From positions 1 through 64,000 of the forward strand of contig JAKSIB010000018.1 of assembly GCA_024399065.1 (NCBI GenBank): a DNA stretch of 64,000 bases, written 5' to 3'. The translations under genes were made by a program, and so were the position numbers. Shown here one piece after another: positions 41,626 through 50,134 of this stretch. The stretch is from Fibrobacter sp. GTDB lineage: Bacteria; Fibrobacterota; Fibrobacteria; Fibrobacterales; Fibrobacteraceae. Every line of letters begins with the position of its first letter. Within the stretch, counting starts at the first letter, position 1. Below the pieces are notes generated by a model. It made no database searches. It worked only from the letters and a program-made list of their open reading frames with translations, and was not told the origin of the DNA.

Positions 41626-41723
41626 ACCAATCCATCCTTTTTTAGGCAATCCCGGGAAAATTCACCCAAACACTCCCAGGAGAGCCAATCCATAAACACA
41701 TCCTAAATATACCCTTTTTTCGC

Positions 41724-41823
41724 CAAATGTAGACTTTTTTTTCACTAAAACGTAAATATTTTTAAGTTTGTAGACGTATTTAAGTAAAAGTGTTGACTTT
41801 TTATTCATTTTTGTGTAGATTTT
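41724..41823. promoter_or_regulatory. Divergent GH43 promoter region with repeated TGTAGAC motif
   Basis: TGTAGAC at 41728 and 41769, TGTTGAC at 41791 and TGTAGAT at 41814; the last three are 22-23 bp apart. TACATTTG on the minus strand (41731-41724) is a likely -7 element for the minus gene; TAGATTTT (41816-41823) may serve the plus gene, whose ATG has an AAGGAG-type site. Confidence 0.5.
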
Positions 41824-41848
41824 AGTTATCCTAAAAAAAGGAGTGTTT

Positions 41849-44239
41849 ATGGGATTTGGGTTAACCAGCCGTAAAGGGCTTGGGATTTTTTCTGCTGCGT
41901 TCGTAGCCATGGTCATGGCCGGCCAGAGTGTTATGGCTGCCGATTGGTATGCCAAGGATAATCGTCAGGGTGGGCACGATCCTACCATGTTCCGTGATGA
42001 AAACGGTTACATTCTAATGTCCACCAACAACAATTTGGCCATGTCTACATCCGAAGATATGGTCAGGTGGACAGGCAAGGGCCGCGCCCTTAGCGACAAG
42101 CCTAATTGGGATTCCTGGCTGCACAAGGCCGTGGGCGGAAAACACGACGGCATCTGGGCTCCGGATCTGTTCAGAATGGGCAACAAGTACGGCATTTTCT
42201 ATTGCGGTTCCGTATTTGGCCAGAGAACTTCTGCAATTGGTTTGGCTACAAACTCCAAATTGGATTTCAGCAACCCTTCTGCAGGCTGGGCTGACCAGGG
42301 CGAAATCGTTCGTACCACCAATAACAACAATTACAATGCGATTGACGCCGACGTGGTGCAGACTGCCAATGGCGAATACTGGATGACTTACGGTTCCTGG
42401 AATAGGGGTGGTATTCGTCTCGTGAAGCTTGACCCCAATACCGGCAAACAGGCTGCCGACGACAAAACCAACTACCAGATCGCTACACGCAACGGAAGTG
42501 GCATCGAAGGCCCGAGCCTCATTGAACACGATGGTAAGTACTTCCTGTTTACCGCTTGGGACGTATGCTGCAAGCAGGGCGACGAAATCGAGCAGACTAC
42601 CTACAAGACCGCCATGGGTCGCGCCGACAAGGTGAACGGCACTTACTACGACCGTAGCGGCAAGAAACTGAACGATGGCGGTGGCACCATCTTGATGCAG
42701 CGCTACAGCCGTTACGTTGGTCCCGGCGGCGGCGAAGCTTTCAAGGACTTGAACCGCATTCGCTTCGTTCATCATTACTACGACCTGACTGGCGACAAGT
42801 TCAACCATATTCACATTCGTGACGTTGTGTTTACCGATGACAACTGGCCGGAAATGGGTCAGCCCTTTTTGGGTCGTTACCTGAGTGCCGAAGCTGAACA
42901 TGGCGCCATGACTCGTGCAGTTTCTGGTGACATCACTTTCAACTACACAAACGACGCTTCCAACGGCGAGTACGTTGGCTACATCAACACCAAAGGTAGT
43001 AAGATTCGCCTGCCCATGAACATTATGCAGGCTGGCGACTACATCATGCGCTATCGTTATGCTAACGGCGGCGACGCAGATGCCACCCATAAGGTGACTG
43101 TCAACGGGAAGTCCCAGACAGTAAAGCTTCCAAAGACTGGTGCGTGGGGCAAGTTCCCTGAAAGTTCCGTGGCCATGATTCCTACCACTCTTAAGCGTGG
43201 TGGTAACTTCATCGAAGTGGAACCGGACCAGAACTATGCAGAACTGGACCGTATCGACTTCCTCCGCGTGATTCGTGATACCATTCCGGCTAACGGTTTT
43301 GATAACGGTATCAAGGTTCGCCTCACCGACAAGGATCAGTTCGCCATTAAGGCCGGCGGTTATGCCATCTTCGAAAACGTGGTGACCGACTCCATCAAGA
43401 GCACCGATGTGAAGGTTCAGCTCCAGCAGTGCAGCGGCGGTACCTTGAGTATCCGCGATGGTTCCAAGAGCGGCACCGAACTTTCCAAGTGCACCATTCC
43501 TGCTTCTTGCGGAACCGGCACCTGGACCGAAGTCTCCTGCTCTGCAACCGCAAAGCTCAAGGGCGTGAAGGACTTCTACCTGACTGCAGCCGACAACAGT
43601 GGCGAAGTTCTGGTGGGCAACATCAAGTTCGGTAATGGTGCTCCCGCTCCTGCAACCCTCACCAAGCATGGCGCAGGCCCTTCTTCACAGACTGTTGAAG
43701 CTGGCGCAGAAATCACTGGCTTCTACTACGAATTTGCAAATGCCTCTGGCGTCAAGGTGACTGGCCTTCCCGCAGGCATCAAGGCTGACGTGGACGCAGC
43801 CGGCAAGAAGGTGACTTTCAGCGGCAAGGTGGATGCAAATGTTGCTGCAGGCGAATATGCCTACACCATCGAAACCACCGGTGGCATTGAAAACGCAAAG
43901 CTCACTGCAACTATCACCGTGACTCGCATGGATGTTCCTGCAGTTTCCAGCAGCTCCGCAAAGCAGGAAACATCTAGTTCCAGCATCGCTCCGGCTGAAT
44001 CCAGTAGCAGCACTGGAACTGCAGCGCTTGCTCCTGTGGCAGTTGCAAAGCTAGGTTACTCTGTAGTTCGTAACGGCAACAACTACACAGTACGTTTCGA
44101 CAAGGTCGGCAACTACAATCTCTACGTTCTGAATTCTATGGGCCAGGTTGTAACTCGCAAAACCGTGGGCTTGCAGTCCGAGATAACGATTGAAAATCTA
44201 CCTCAAGGAAACTTCATCTTTAGGGTGATGAAACGTTAA
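41849..44239 (+). CDS. Secreted GH43 enzyme, arabinan endo-1,5-alpha-arabinanase-like, with CBMs
   Basis: 796 aa from the ATG at 41849 (AAAGGAG upstream). Signal peptide, then a GH43 domain (about 32-340): GGHDPTMFRDENGYIL (base Asp), IWAPDLFRMGNKY, IDADVVQTANGEYWMTYGSW and SGIEGPSLIEHDGKYFLF (acid Glu). This is the layout of endo-arabinanases, which cut arabinan side chains of pectin. A CBM6-like module (about 345-475), a second shorter binding region, an Ig-like putative-Ig segment, SSSS linkers and a T9SS-like tail (YNLYVLNSMGQVV ... FIFRVMKR) follow. First gene of an operon with a second GH43. Confidence 0.9.
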   Translation: MGFGLTSRKGLGIFSAAFVAMVMAGQSVMAADWYAKDNRQGGHDPTMFRDENGYILMSTNNNLAMSTSEDMVRWTGKGRALSDKPNWDSWLHKAVGGKHDGIWAPDLFRMGNKYGIFYCGSVFGQRTSAIGLATNSKLDFSNPSAGWADQGEIVRTTNNNNYNAIDADVVQTANGEYWMTYGSWNRGGIRLVKLDPNTGKQAADDKTNYQIATRNGSGIEGPSLIEHDGKYFLFTAWDVCCKQGDEIEQTTYKTAMGRADKVNGTYYDRSGKKLNDGGGTILMQRYSRYVGPGGGEAFKDLNRIRFVHHYYDLTGDKFNHIHIRDVVFTDDNWPEMGQPFLGRYLSAEAEHGAMTRAVSGDITFNYTNDASNGEYVGYINTKGSKIRLPMNIMQAGDYIMRYRYANGGDADATHKVTVNGKSQTVKLPKTGAWGKFPESSVAMIPTTLKRGGNFIEVEPDQNYAELDRIDFLRVIRDTIPANGFDNGIKVRLTDKDQFAIKAGGYAIFENVVTDSIKSTDVKVQLQQCSGGTLSIRDGSKSGTELSKCTIPASCGTGTWTEVSCSATAKLKGVKDFYLTAADNSGEVLVGNIKFGNGAPAPATLTKHGAGPSSQTVEAGAEITGFYYEFANASGVKVTGLPAGIKADVDAAGKKVTFSGKVDANVAAGEYAYTIETTGGIENAKLTATITVTRMDVPAVSSSSAKQETSSSSIAPAESSSSTGTAALAPVAVAKLGYSVVRNGNNYTVRFDKVGNYNLYVLNSMGQVVTRKTVGLQSEITIENLPQGNFIFRVMKR

Positions 44240-44253
44240 AAAAGGGATAAAAA

Positions 44254-46017
44254 ATGGGTTTGGGTAAAACAATTAAAAAACTTCGCGCAGGTTTTGCAGC
44301 AATCCTTGGCACAGGAATCGCTTCTGTGGCCATGGCAGCAAACCCGCTGACTACGGCATTCTATTCTGCCGACGCAGCGGCACTTGTCCATAACGACAGC
44401 TTGTTTATTTTTGCGGGCCACGACGAACAGGGCCCTCAGGGTGGAAACGCATTCTTCCTGATGAACGACTGGCATGTTCTCGTAACCGACGACATGCAGA
44501 ACTACCACGACTACGGCGCTGTTCTCTCTTGGCGCACGTTCTCATGGGCTTCGGGAAACGCCTTTGCCGGTCATTGCGAATTCCGTAACGGAAAATACTA
44601 CTGGTACGTTGCTGTGCACCACGCCACCATCAAGCAGGACGAAGGATTTGCCATTGGCGTTGCCGTGGCGGACCATCCGTCTGGTCCCTGGAAGGATGCA
44701 ATCGGCAAGGCACTGATTACGGACAACACTCCCAATGACGTAGCCTTGAACATCGACCCCGCTATTTTCTACGATGGCAACGATATCTGGATGTATTGGG
44801 GTTCCTGGAACGCAGGCCGCCGTGTAAAACTGAAGGAAAACATGATCGAACTTGCGGGCACTCCCGAGGACGTTAAGATCAAGGACTTCTTCGAAGCTCC
44901 CTGGGTCCACAAGTACCGCGGCAACTATTACTTCAGTTACGCTTCCGGCTATCCTTCCACCATCAACTACTCCATGGCCAAGAGCATGAACGGTCCCTGG
45001 ACACAGATGGGAACCATCAACGATAAGATGGAAAATTCCGAGACAAACCATCAGGCAATCTTCCGCTATCTGGGCCACTGGTACTTTATGTATCACGGCG
45101 CTACAGCTCCCGGCGGCTGGACTTACCGTAGGTCTGTGAACATCGACTACTTGTATTACGACCAGGATGCAAAAATCCAGAAGATCAAGCGCACCACTGA
45201 CGGCGTAGACAAGGTGAATAACGCCATCGTACAGAACGGTGAATTCCGCCTGACTGCAAGCCACAGCAACTTAAGCTTTGCAGATGCAAACGGAATCGTG
45301 GTACAGCAGACCACAAACGAAAACGATCGCAACCAGTACTGGAAAGTAACCCACAACGACAAGAACCGCCGTCATTATTCCTTGCAAAACGTCGGCACCG
45401 GCAATTACTACTGCCCCTCTGCCACCTTGCTGGATACGGTTAAAACTTCCAAGACGACTTGTGAAATTCGCATTGAAAATGCATCCGAGGCAAAAGGCTA
45501 TTACCTCTACGGTGATTACGAAAGCGACTTCGTGGGCGACGTGCTGAACGTTTCCAAGGACGTGGGCATGCCTGTGATTACCTGGGTTCGCACCGGCGCA
45601 GACAACCAGAAAATCAAGATGGTAAAGGCCAAGGCTCCGGAACTTTCCAGCAGTTCTGTTGCTCCTGAAGTTTCCAGCTCCAGCGAAAAGCCCGCAGTTT
45701 CTTCTTCTAGCGAGGCGCCAAATTCCTCCGACAGCGAAAATACTGATGTAGATTCCAACATCACCGAAGCCATCGTTTATGGCGGTGCGGGTGCTAGGAA
45801 TGGAGCTTGGGACGGTTCTTTGAACGGCGCAGATTTCAAATACGATGACGCCACACGCACCGTCTACCTGGGAACTTCCAACAGCTGGGCTGTTCTTGAT
45901 TTAAACGGAACCGTCATCAAGAAGGGAACCGGAAACCAAATTCAAATGAGTAATTTCCGACCGGGCGTACTTCTGGTACGCAGCGGAAAAATGATGATGA
46001 AAATCAGCAACAAGTAA
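44254..46017 (+). CDS. Secreted GH43 glycosidase with beta-trefoil module (copy 2)
   Basis: 587 aa. Paralogue of the 39928-41625 gene, with the same order: signal peptide, GH43 propeller (FYSADAAALVHNDSLFIFAGHDE, LNIDPAIFYDGNDIWMYWG, FFEAPWVHKYRGNYYF), trefoil-like region (EFRLTASHSNLSFADANG, YWKVTHNDKNRRHYSLQNVGTGNYY), Ser-rich linkers and a tail ending in MKISNK. In the first motif the usual ADPAA is ADAAA, but the catalytic Asp is kept. The two paralogues flank the arabinanase on opposite strands, suggesting duplication around it. Only 14 bp separate it from the arabinanase gene. Confidence 0.88.
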   Translation: MGLGKTIKKLRAGFAAILGTGIASVAMAANPLTTAFYSADAAALVHNDSLFIFAGHDEQGPQGGNAFFLMNDWHVLVTDDMQNYHDYGAVLSWRTFSWASGNAFAGHCEFRNGKYYWYVAVHHATIKQDEGFAIGVAVADHPSGPWKDAIGKALITDNTPNDVALNIDPAIFYDGNDIWMYWGSWNAGRRVKLKENMIELAGTPEDVKIKDFFEAPWVHKYRGNYYFSYASGYPSTINYSMAKSMNGPWTQMGTINDKMENSETNHQAIFRYLGHWYFMYHGATAPGGWTYRRSVNIDYLYYDQDAKIQKIKRTTDGVDKVNNAIVQNGEFRLTASHSNLSFADANGIVVQQTTNENDRNQYWKVTHNDKNRRHYSLQNVGTGNYYCPSATLLDTVKTSKTTCEIRIENASEAKGYYLYGDYESDFVGDVLNVSKDVGMPVITWVRTGADNQKIKMVKAKAPELSSSSVAPEVSSSSEKPAVSSSSEAPNSSDSENTDVDSNITEAIVYGGAGARNGAWDGSLNGADFKYDDATRTVYLGTSNSWAVLDLNGTVIKKGTGNQIQMSNFRPGVLLVRSGKMMMKISNK

Positions 46018-46039
46018 AAGCCTACTCACAAAACCAAAC

Positions 46040-46075
46040 AAGTCCCGTGGCAAAACTGCCGCGGGATTTGTTTTT
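46040..46075. terminator. Hairpin between convergent genes
   Basis: TCCCGTGGCA and TGCCGCGGGA pair with one wobble, followed by TTTGTTTTT. Confidence 0.8.
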
Positions 46076-46077
46076 AG

Positions 46078-47082
46078 TTATACGCCGCGGAATTTTTTCT
46101 TCTGGTCCAGCTTGGCGAAGATACCAGCAAGAATGGTACCGCTTATGGAATGGTAGGCGCAACTGATAGCGCAGGGAACCACGCACAGAGCGGCATTGGG
46201 ATTAGCAGCGATGTTCTCGGGATTAGCAAAGAAGGCTGCCGCAAGCACCGTTGCCATGCCCGCATTCTGCACGCCAACTTCGATGGCGATGGTACGTTTC
46301 TTTGCCGTGGTGAATTTAAGGACGCGACCTACACTATAGCCCAGCACATAGCCAAGCGCATTGTGGCAGAACACCACGGCAAGCACCAGGAACAATAGGC
46401 TTACGCCATTGTTCAGCAGATGCGGGCGCACCGTTACGATAACGCTACCCACAATAAGGCCAAGGCCGATGACGCTTACCGAAGGCATGTTCGCCTGGAT
46501 TTCCTTAAAGCCGTTACGATGACCGAAGAAATGGTTCATCAGGAAGCCTGCGGTCACAGGGCCCACGGTCACATAAAGGATCTGCAGGAACATCCCCACC
46601 GCATTCACGTTGATGCTGGTATCTGCAAGCCACAATACCAAAAACGGGGTAACAATCGGCGCAAGCAAGGTGCTGACGATTGTCATGCCCACAGAGAAGG
46701 CAACGTCTCCCTTGGCAAGATAACTCATCACATTGCTGGAGACGCCGCCGGGGCAGCAGCCCACCAGAATGATACCTACAGCGAGATACGGATCCAGTCC
46801 GAAAACTTTCGTAAGGCACAGGGCAACCAGCGGCATGATGGTGTACTGAGCCAAGGCGCCAGCACAAATATCCAGCGGGCGCTTCGCCAAGTTCTTGAAA
46901 TCTTCAATGCGAAGGGTCAAGCCCATGGACAGCATGATAATGCCGAGAATGACCGAAGAAACGTTTCCGTGAACCCAGGCAAATGTAACAGGGGCAAAGA
47001 AAGCAACCACCGCGCAGGCGATTACAAAAAGAGAGGTATAGGTGGAAAGAAAACGGGTCACCGCCCTAATAACTTTAAGCAT
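46078..47082 (-). CDS. BASS-family (bile acid:sodium symporter-like) transporter
   Basis: 334 aa, about ten transmembrane helices. Typical BASS segments: ILGIIMLSMGLTLRIEDF near the N-terminus, VGCCPGGVSSNVMSYLAKGD, and EVGVQNAGMATVLA in the later crossing region. Members move organic anions such as keto acids, pantoate or bile acids with sodium; the substrate here is unknown. The ATG is 4 nt after TATATTTG, so the mRNA is likely leaderless. Upstream, 25 bp away, is an ADP-ribosylglycohydrolase gene on the same strand. Confidence 0.9.
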   Translation of the reverse strand: MLKVIRAVTRFLSTYTSLFVIACAVVAFFAPVTFAWVHGNVSSVILGIIMLSMGLTLRIEDFKNLAKRPLDICAGALAQYTIMPLVALCLTKVFGLDPYLAVGIILVGCCPGGVSSNVMSYLAKGDVAFSVGMTIVSTLLAPIVTPFLVLWLADTSINVNAVGMFLQILYVTVGPVTAGFLMNHFFGHRNGFKEIQANMPSVSVIGLGLIVGSVIVTVRPHLLNNGVSLLFLVLAVVFCHNALGYVLGYSVGRVLKFTTAKKRTIAIEVGVQNAGMATVLAAAFFANPENIAANPNAALCVVPCAISCAYHSISGTILAGIFAKLDQKKKFRGV

Positions 47083-47086
47083 GACC

Positions 47087-47094
47087 CAAATATA
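47087..47094 (-). promoter_or_regulatory. -7 element (TATATTTG), leaderless BASS gene
   Basis: Full consensus ending 4 nt before the ATG, in the 25-bp gap after the ADP-ribosylglycohydrolase stop. Confidence 0.55.
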
Positions 47095-47107
47095 GAATGG
47101 TTCCGTC

Positions 47108-48130
47108 TTACTTGCTAGCCACGAATTTCTGGAAACGAAGGAGTATATCCAAAAGTTCCTCGGGAAGACGGTTCACTGTTTCACGCTGGATTTCTTCGGG
47201 AACACCATAAACGGCCTCGGCCATGGCGCAGGCGATGCAGCAAAGGGTATCGCTGTCGCCACCCAAGGAAACTGCAAGGCGCGCCACTTCTTCGAAGGAA
47301 TTGCCTTCGCGGAAGGCGCAGAATGCCTGAGGGACCGTGCCTTGGCAGGATTCATCCATATGGTAGCCGGGGCGAATCTTGTCACAAGTCATCTGGCTGA
47401 TAGCATAGCCATAGGTGCGTTCCACATAATCCAGAATTTCCTGCTTGGACTTGCCTGCACGCCCCAGGAAGATGGCGGCCGCCACCGCCTTGGCTCCCTT
47501 GATGCCTTCGGGATGGTTGTGGGTGACGCGGGCAGAGATTTCCGCATACTTCTCCACTTCTTCCAACGTGTCGTAGGCCCAGCCTACTGCGGAGACACGC
47601 ATGGCGGAACCATTGCCCCAGCTGTTGTAGGGCTGCGGGTTATCGCTTTCAAGCCAGCGGCAGAAGCGGCCACCGTAGCCTGCGTAAGGGAACCTGCGAC
47701 CCAGAGAGCGCATGGAGAAAACCATAGCTTCTTCAGTCTTTTGTTCGTCGGGCTTGTCCTTAGTCGCGTCGAATTTGTCCTTAGCCGCGTCGGGCTCTCC
47801 GCCGAAACCTTCCGCGAAACCCATCATCACGGCGTTTGCCACAGCCACGGTCATCACGCTATCGTCGGTATATTCCGAAGTCCTGGAAAAAAGCGGGAAG
47901 TCCGTACCCTTGTAGTTGTTGCTGTCAAATTCATAAGGCGAACCGATGGTGTCGCCGGCGATGGCTCCCAAAAGGCAAGTATCCTTCTTGAGATTGGACC
48001 TGTTATTTTCTACAGGCGAATTTTCCTTGGCATTTTCTGTTGCCAGAGGTTCATCATCAAAATCGCCCCAAAGCATATTGCTTGCTGCATTGCGAAAAAC
48101 TTCACGTATTCTTTTTTCACGTTCCGTCAT
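47108..48130 (-). CDS. ADP-ribosylglycohydrolase family protein
   Basis: 340 aa. The domain starts near residue 52 (CLLGAIAGDTIGSPYEFD) with the metal-binding YTDDSVMTVAVA block and ends with GGDSDTLCCIACAMAEAVYGVPEEI, both typical of the family, which removes ADP-ribose from proteins or small molecules. The first 50 residues are a polar extension. An inserted charged loop (about 116-136) is encoded by a 21-bp direct repeat at 47754-47795, giving DKFDATKDKPDE-type residues. AAGGAG precedes the ATG. Confidence 0.88.
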   Translation of the reverse strand: MTEREKRIREVFRNAASNMLWGDFDDEPLATENAKENSPVENNRSNLKKDTCLLGAIAGDTIGSPYEFDSNNYKGTDFPLFSRTSEYTDDSVMTVAVANAVMMGFAEGFGGEPDAAKDKFDATKDKPDEQKTEEAMVFSMRSLGRRFPYAGYGGRFCRWLESDNPQPYNSWGNGSAMRVSAVGWAYDTLEEVEKYAEISARVTHNHPEGIKGAKAVAAAIFLGRAGKSKQEILDYVERTYGYAISQMTCDKIRPGYHMDESCQGTVPQAFCAFREGNSFEEVARLAVSLGGDSDTLCCIACAMAEAVYGVPEEIQRETVNRLPEELLDILLRFQKFVASK

Positions 48131-48284
48131 AACGACTCCTTCTACTAGGTTCCTAAACTATATCGTTTTGTTTTTAACAATTGTAAAGATACCTTGTGAA
48201 GGCTCGCGGGAGGTCGCCTAGCATGCGACATGGGAAAATACGATCTGCAACAAAAACGCAAAAAATCAATGGGAACAAGAATCA

Positions 48285-48980
48285 CTAGCGAAAAATTTCG
48301 ATGATATTCTTGTTAGGTGCCCGCTGGGCGTAATAGCTTTCCAGGATTTGCAAGATCGATTCCTTTTCCCGCGGAATAAACCGACGGTGACTCATGTAGA
48401 AGTTTTGCGCCCCGCAGGCTCGCAGGAATTGAATCTGCTGGTAAAGCAGCTGCACGTTATAGGAGTCAGGCCTGTTATGACCTACCGTTGGGTAAGTAGA
48501 ATCTACCAAGAAAGCGGATTCCCCAACAGTAAGCATCAAGGAACCTTTGGCATGACTGCTGGGGATAGGCTCAATATGAAACTTCAAGCCGTCTTCAAAC
48601 TGTAAGGGCGACTCAACAACCTGAGTGCCGCTGCGGGCGCGAATGCTTTCGTCGCAATGACGAAAAGTCTCGCGTCCAACAAAGAGATTGTCGAAGGAGA
48701 CCCGCGAAAGGTTGAAGAAATGGTCCCGATGGAAATGGGAAATGACGATATTTTTCTTGAGAGGTGCGGCATCTTGATGCAAGTGCTGCGCGGTACCCGG
48801 CGCTACGCCATCGCAAGGTAAGTTGTTGATGAAATCCGCCGCCTCATCACTGGCACCCACATCAAAAATCCACCAGACGGTCTCGCCACGGATGGCGTAT
48901 ACATCGGCACTCAGCGGGTTTGTTTCGCTAGGCATTGACGCCGGCAGATGAAGGATTCTTGATTGCAAATTACCAGACAT
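48285..48980 (-). CDS. Metallo-beta-lactamase-fold hydrolase
   Basis: 231 aa from the ATG at 48980. The metal-binding motif HFHRDH (ISHFHRDHFF) is present, with later ligands in SSHAKGSLML and LVDSTYP. No signal peptide, so cytoplasmic. Residues YNVQLLYQQIQFLRACG and a C-terminal SHRRFIPREKESILQILESYY are not assigned. Substrate unknown. TACATTTG ends 6 nt before the ATG. It sits downstream of a 300-bp region full of GTGAC repeats, which may control it. Confidence 0.8.
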   Translation of the reverse strand: MSGNLQSRILHLPASMPSETNPLSADVYAIRGETVWWIFDVGASDEAADFINNLPCDGVAPGTAQHLHQDAAPLKKNIVISHFHRDHFFNLSRVSFDNLFVGRETFRHCDESIRARSGTQVVESPLQFEDGLKFHIEPIPSSHAKGSLMLTVGESAFLVDSTYPTVGHNRPDSYNVQLLYQQIQFLRACGAQNFYMSHRRFIPREKESILQILESYYAQRAPNKNIIEIFR

Positions 48981-48986
48981 GATTCT

Positions 48987-48994
48987 CAAATGTA
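48987..48994 (-). promoter_or_regulatory. -7 element (TACATTTG) of MBL gene
   Basis: Full TAnnTTTG match 6 nt before the ATG. Confidence 0.55.
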
Positions 48995-49027
48995 GCTATT
49001 CAGAATGCGCAGCAAGCTTTTTGGAGA

Positions 49028-49255
49028 TTTTTTGTCACCAAAAGACTCTTTTTACAAAGTTAGTGACAAAAATGTTACGTTGTATAAAACTACACTAACA
49101 ATTTTAAGTGTTTCCGCCAACTCAAATAGTCACCAAATCGGCCACACCGTTCTTTTAGTGACATCAATCTTTCCTGCAAATCTGCAAATTCAGTTACTTT
49201 ATTCAAATTTTTTGTCACTAAACAAGCTTTTTTCTCAATTCAGTGACACAAAAAT
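49028..49255. repeat. Cluster of six TTAGTGACA-type sites in a gene-free region
   Basis: The 302-bp gap 48981-49282 has no credible gene. It holds GTCACC or GTGAC cores with A/T-rich flanks at about 49034, 49062, 49129, 49158, 49213 and 49242. The first two and last two form inverted pairs with arms like TTTTTTGTCACYAA and TTAGTGACAAAAA. It looks like an operator cluster or a palindromic repeat element. Confidence 0.5.
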
Positions 49256-49282
49256 CAAAAATTGGCATCAAACCGCCGCAAT

Positions 49283-50122
49283 CTACACCTTCAGCGTCCG
49301 CAAATAGGCCTTATGTTCATCGGTCACGCGGAAACTTTCAATAGATTTCTGAATGGTCTTGTTGTGAGTCCACGGATCCAGCTTACGCTTTTCAATATAA
49401 GGCACAGCGTCGTCCCACTGTTTTGCAAGTGCGGTGGCGAAGTACCAGGCCACTTCCATCTGCACATAGTATTCGGGATTTGCAAGCGTAACGCCCGCGG
49501 GAGTTGCCGCAGCCACCCTCGGGTTCGGCGCCATCACCGCGGCCGGCCCACTTGGAGCCCCTTCCGGCAGCGACTTGAACTTGGCCGTATCCACAGCGGC
49601 CACCCACTTCAAAAACTTCGGGTCGTAGCGGTCATCCAGGAACAAGTCCATCAGCATGTTGATGCCGAACCGCACCACATAAGGATGGTCCGACTTGACC
49701 CACTCCTGAATACGCTTCAGAAATTGCGGCACGTCCTTCAGCAGGGCACGGGGCTTTTTCCCGTCGCAAATGGCCCAGTTGTCGATATAAGGCAAGAACT
49801 GTTCCGTGCGGGCAAGGCACTCGTCAAAATCCTTGATGTGCTCCAGCAGCATGGAATGGATATGGTTTTCCTCGAAGTACTTGTGGGGAAGCGTGTCCAT
49901 GAACTTCGCAACGGACCCACCAACGGTCCGCGCGGTCCCAGTCTGCGACTTGTCCGAAGTTTTAGCAGTACAAAAAAATTCCTTGGCCAGCTTTCGCAGT
50001 ACAGGAACCCTCACCCCGATAAGGGAGTCACAGGAAATTCCCGGCACCAGTGCCGTATGGAAATCCTTATACTTCAAATCCTGATTTTCAAAAAGTTTCT
50101 GAACAAGTTCCTTGTGGGTCAT
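49283..50122 (-). CDS. DNA alkylation repair protein, AlkD-like
   Basis: 279 aa, all helical, as in HEAT-repeat DNA glycosylases. Family segments: ISCDSLIGVRVPVLRKLAKEF, HKYFEENHIHSMLLEHIKDFDECL, FLPYIDNWAICDG and EVAWYFATALAKQW with DPWTHNKTIQKSIESFRV at the end. It would remove alkylated bases or act in DNA binding. An A/P/G/V-rich insertion (about 200-225) is unusual. It lies 12 bp after the BASS-like gene upstream, with TATCTTTG in that gap. Confidence 0.8.
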   Translation of the reverse strand: MTHKELVQKLFENQDLKYKDFHTALVPGISCDSLIGVRVPVLRKLAKEFFCTAKTSDKSQTGTARTVGGSVAKFMDTLPHKYFEENHIHSMLLEHIKDFDECLARTEQFLPYIDNWAICDGKKPRALLKDVPQFLKRIQEWVKSDHPYVVRFGINMLMDLFLDDRYDPKFLKWVAAVDTAKFKSLPEGAPSGPAAVMAPNPRVAAATPAGVTLANPEYYVQMEVAWYFATALAKQWDDAVPYIEKRKLDPWTHNKTIQKSIESFRVTDEHKAYLRTLKV

Positions 50123-50126
50123 GCCA

Positions 50127-50134
50127 CAAAGATA
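50127..50134 (-). promoter_or_regulatory. -7 element (TATCTTTG) of AlkD-like gene
   Basis: Full consensus ending 4 nt before the ATG at 50122, in a 12-bp gap between same-strand genes. Confidence 0.5.

Noticed and set aside
42014-43669. 551-codon open frame on the minus strand opposite the GH43 arabinanase
   Set aside because: Antisense to a clear GH43 coding region. No signal peptide, ribosome site or family motif.
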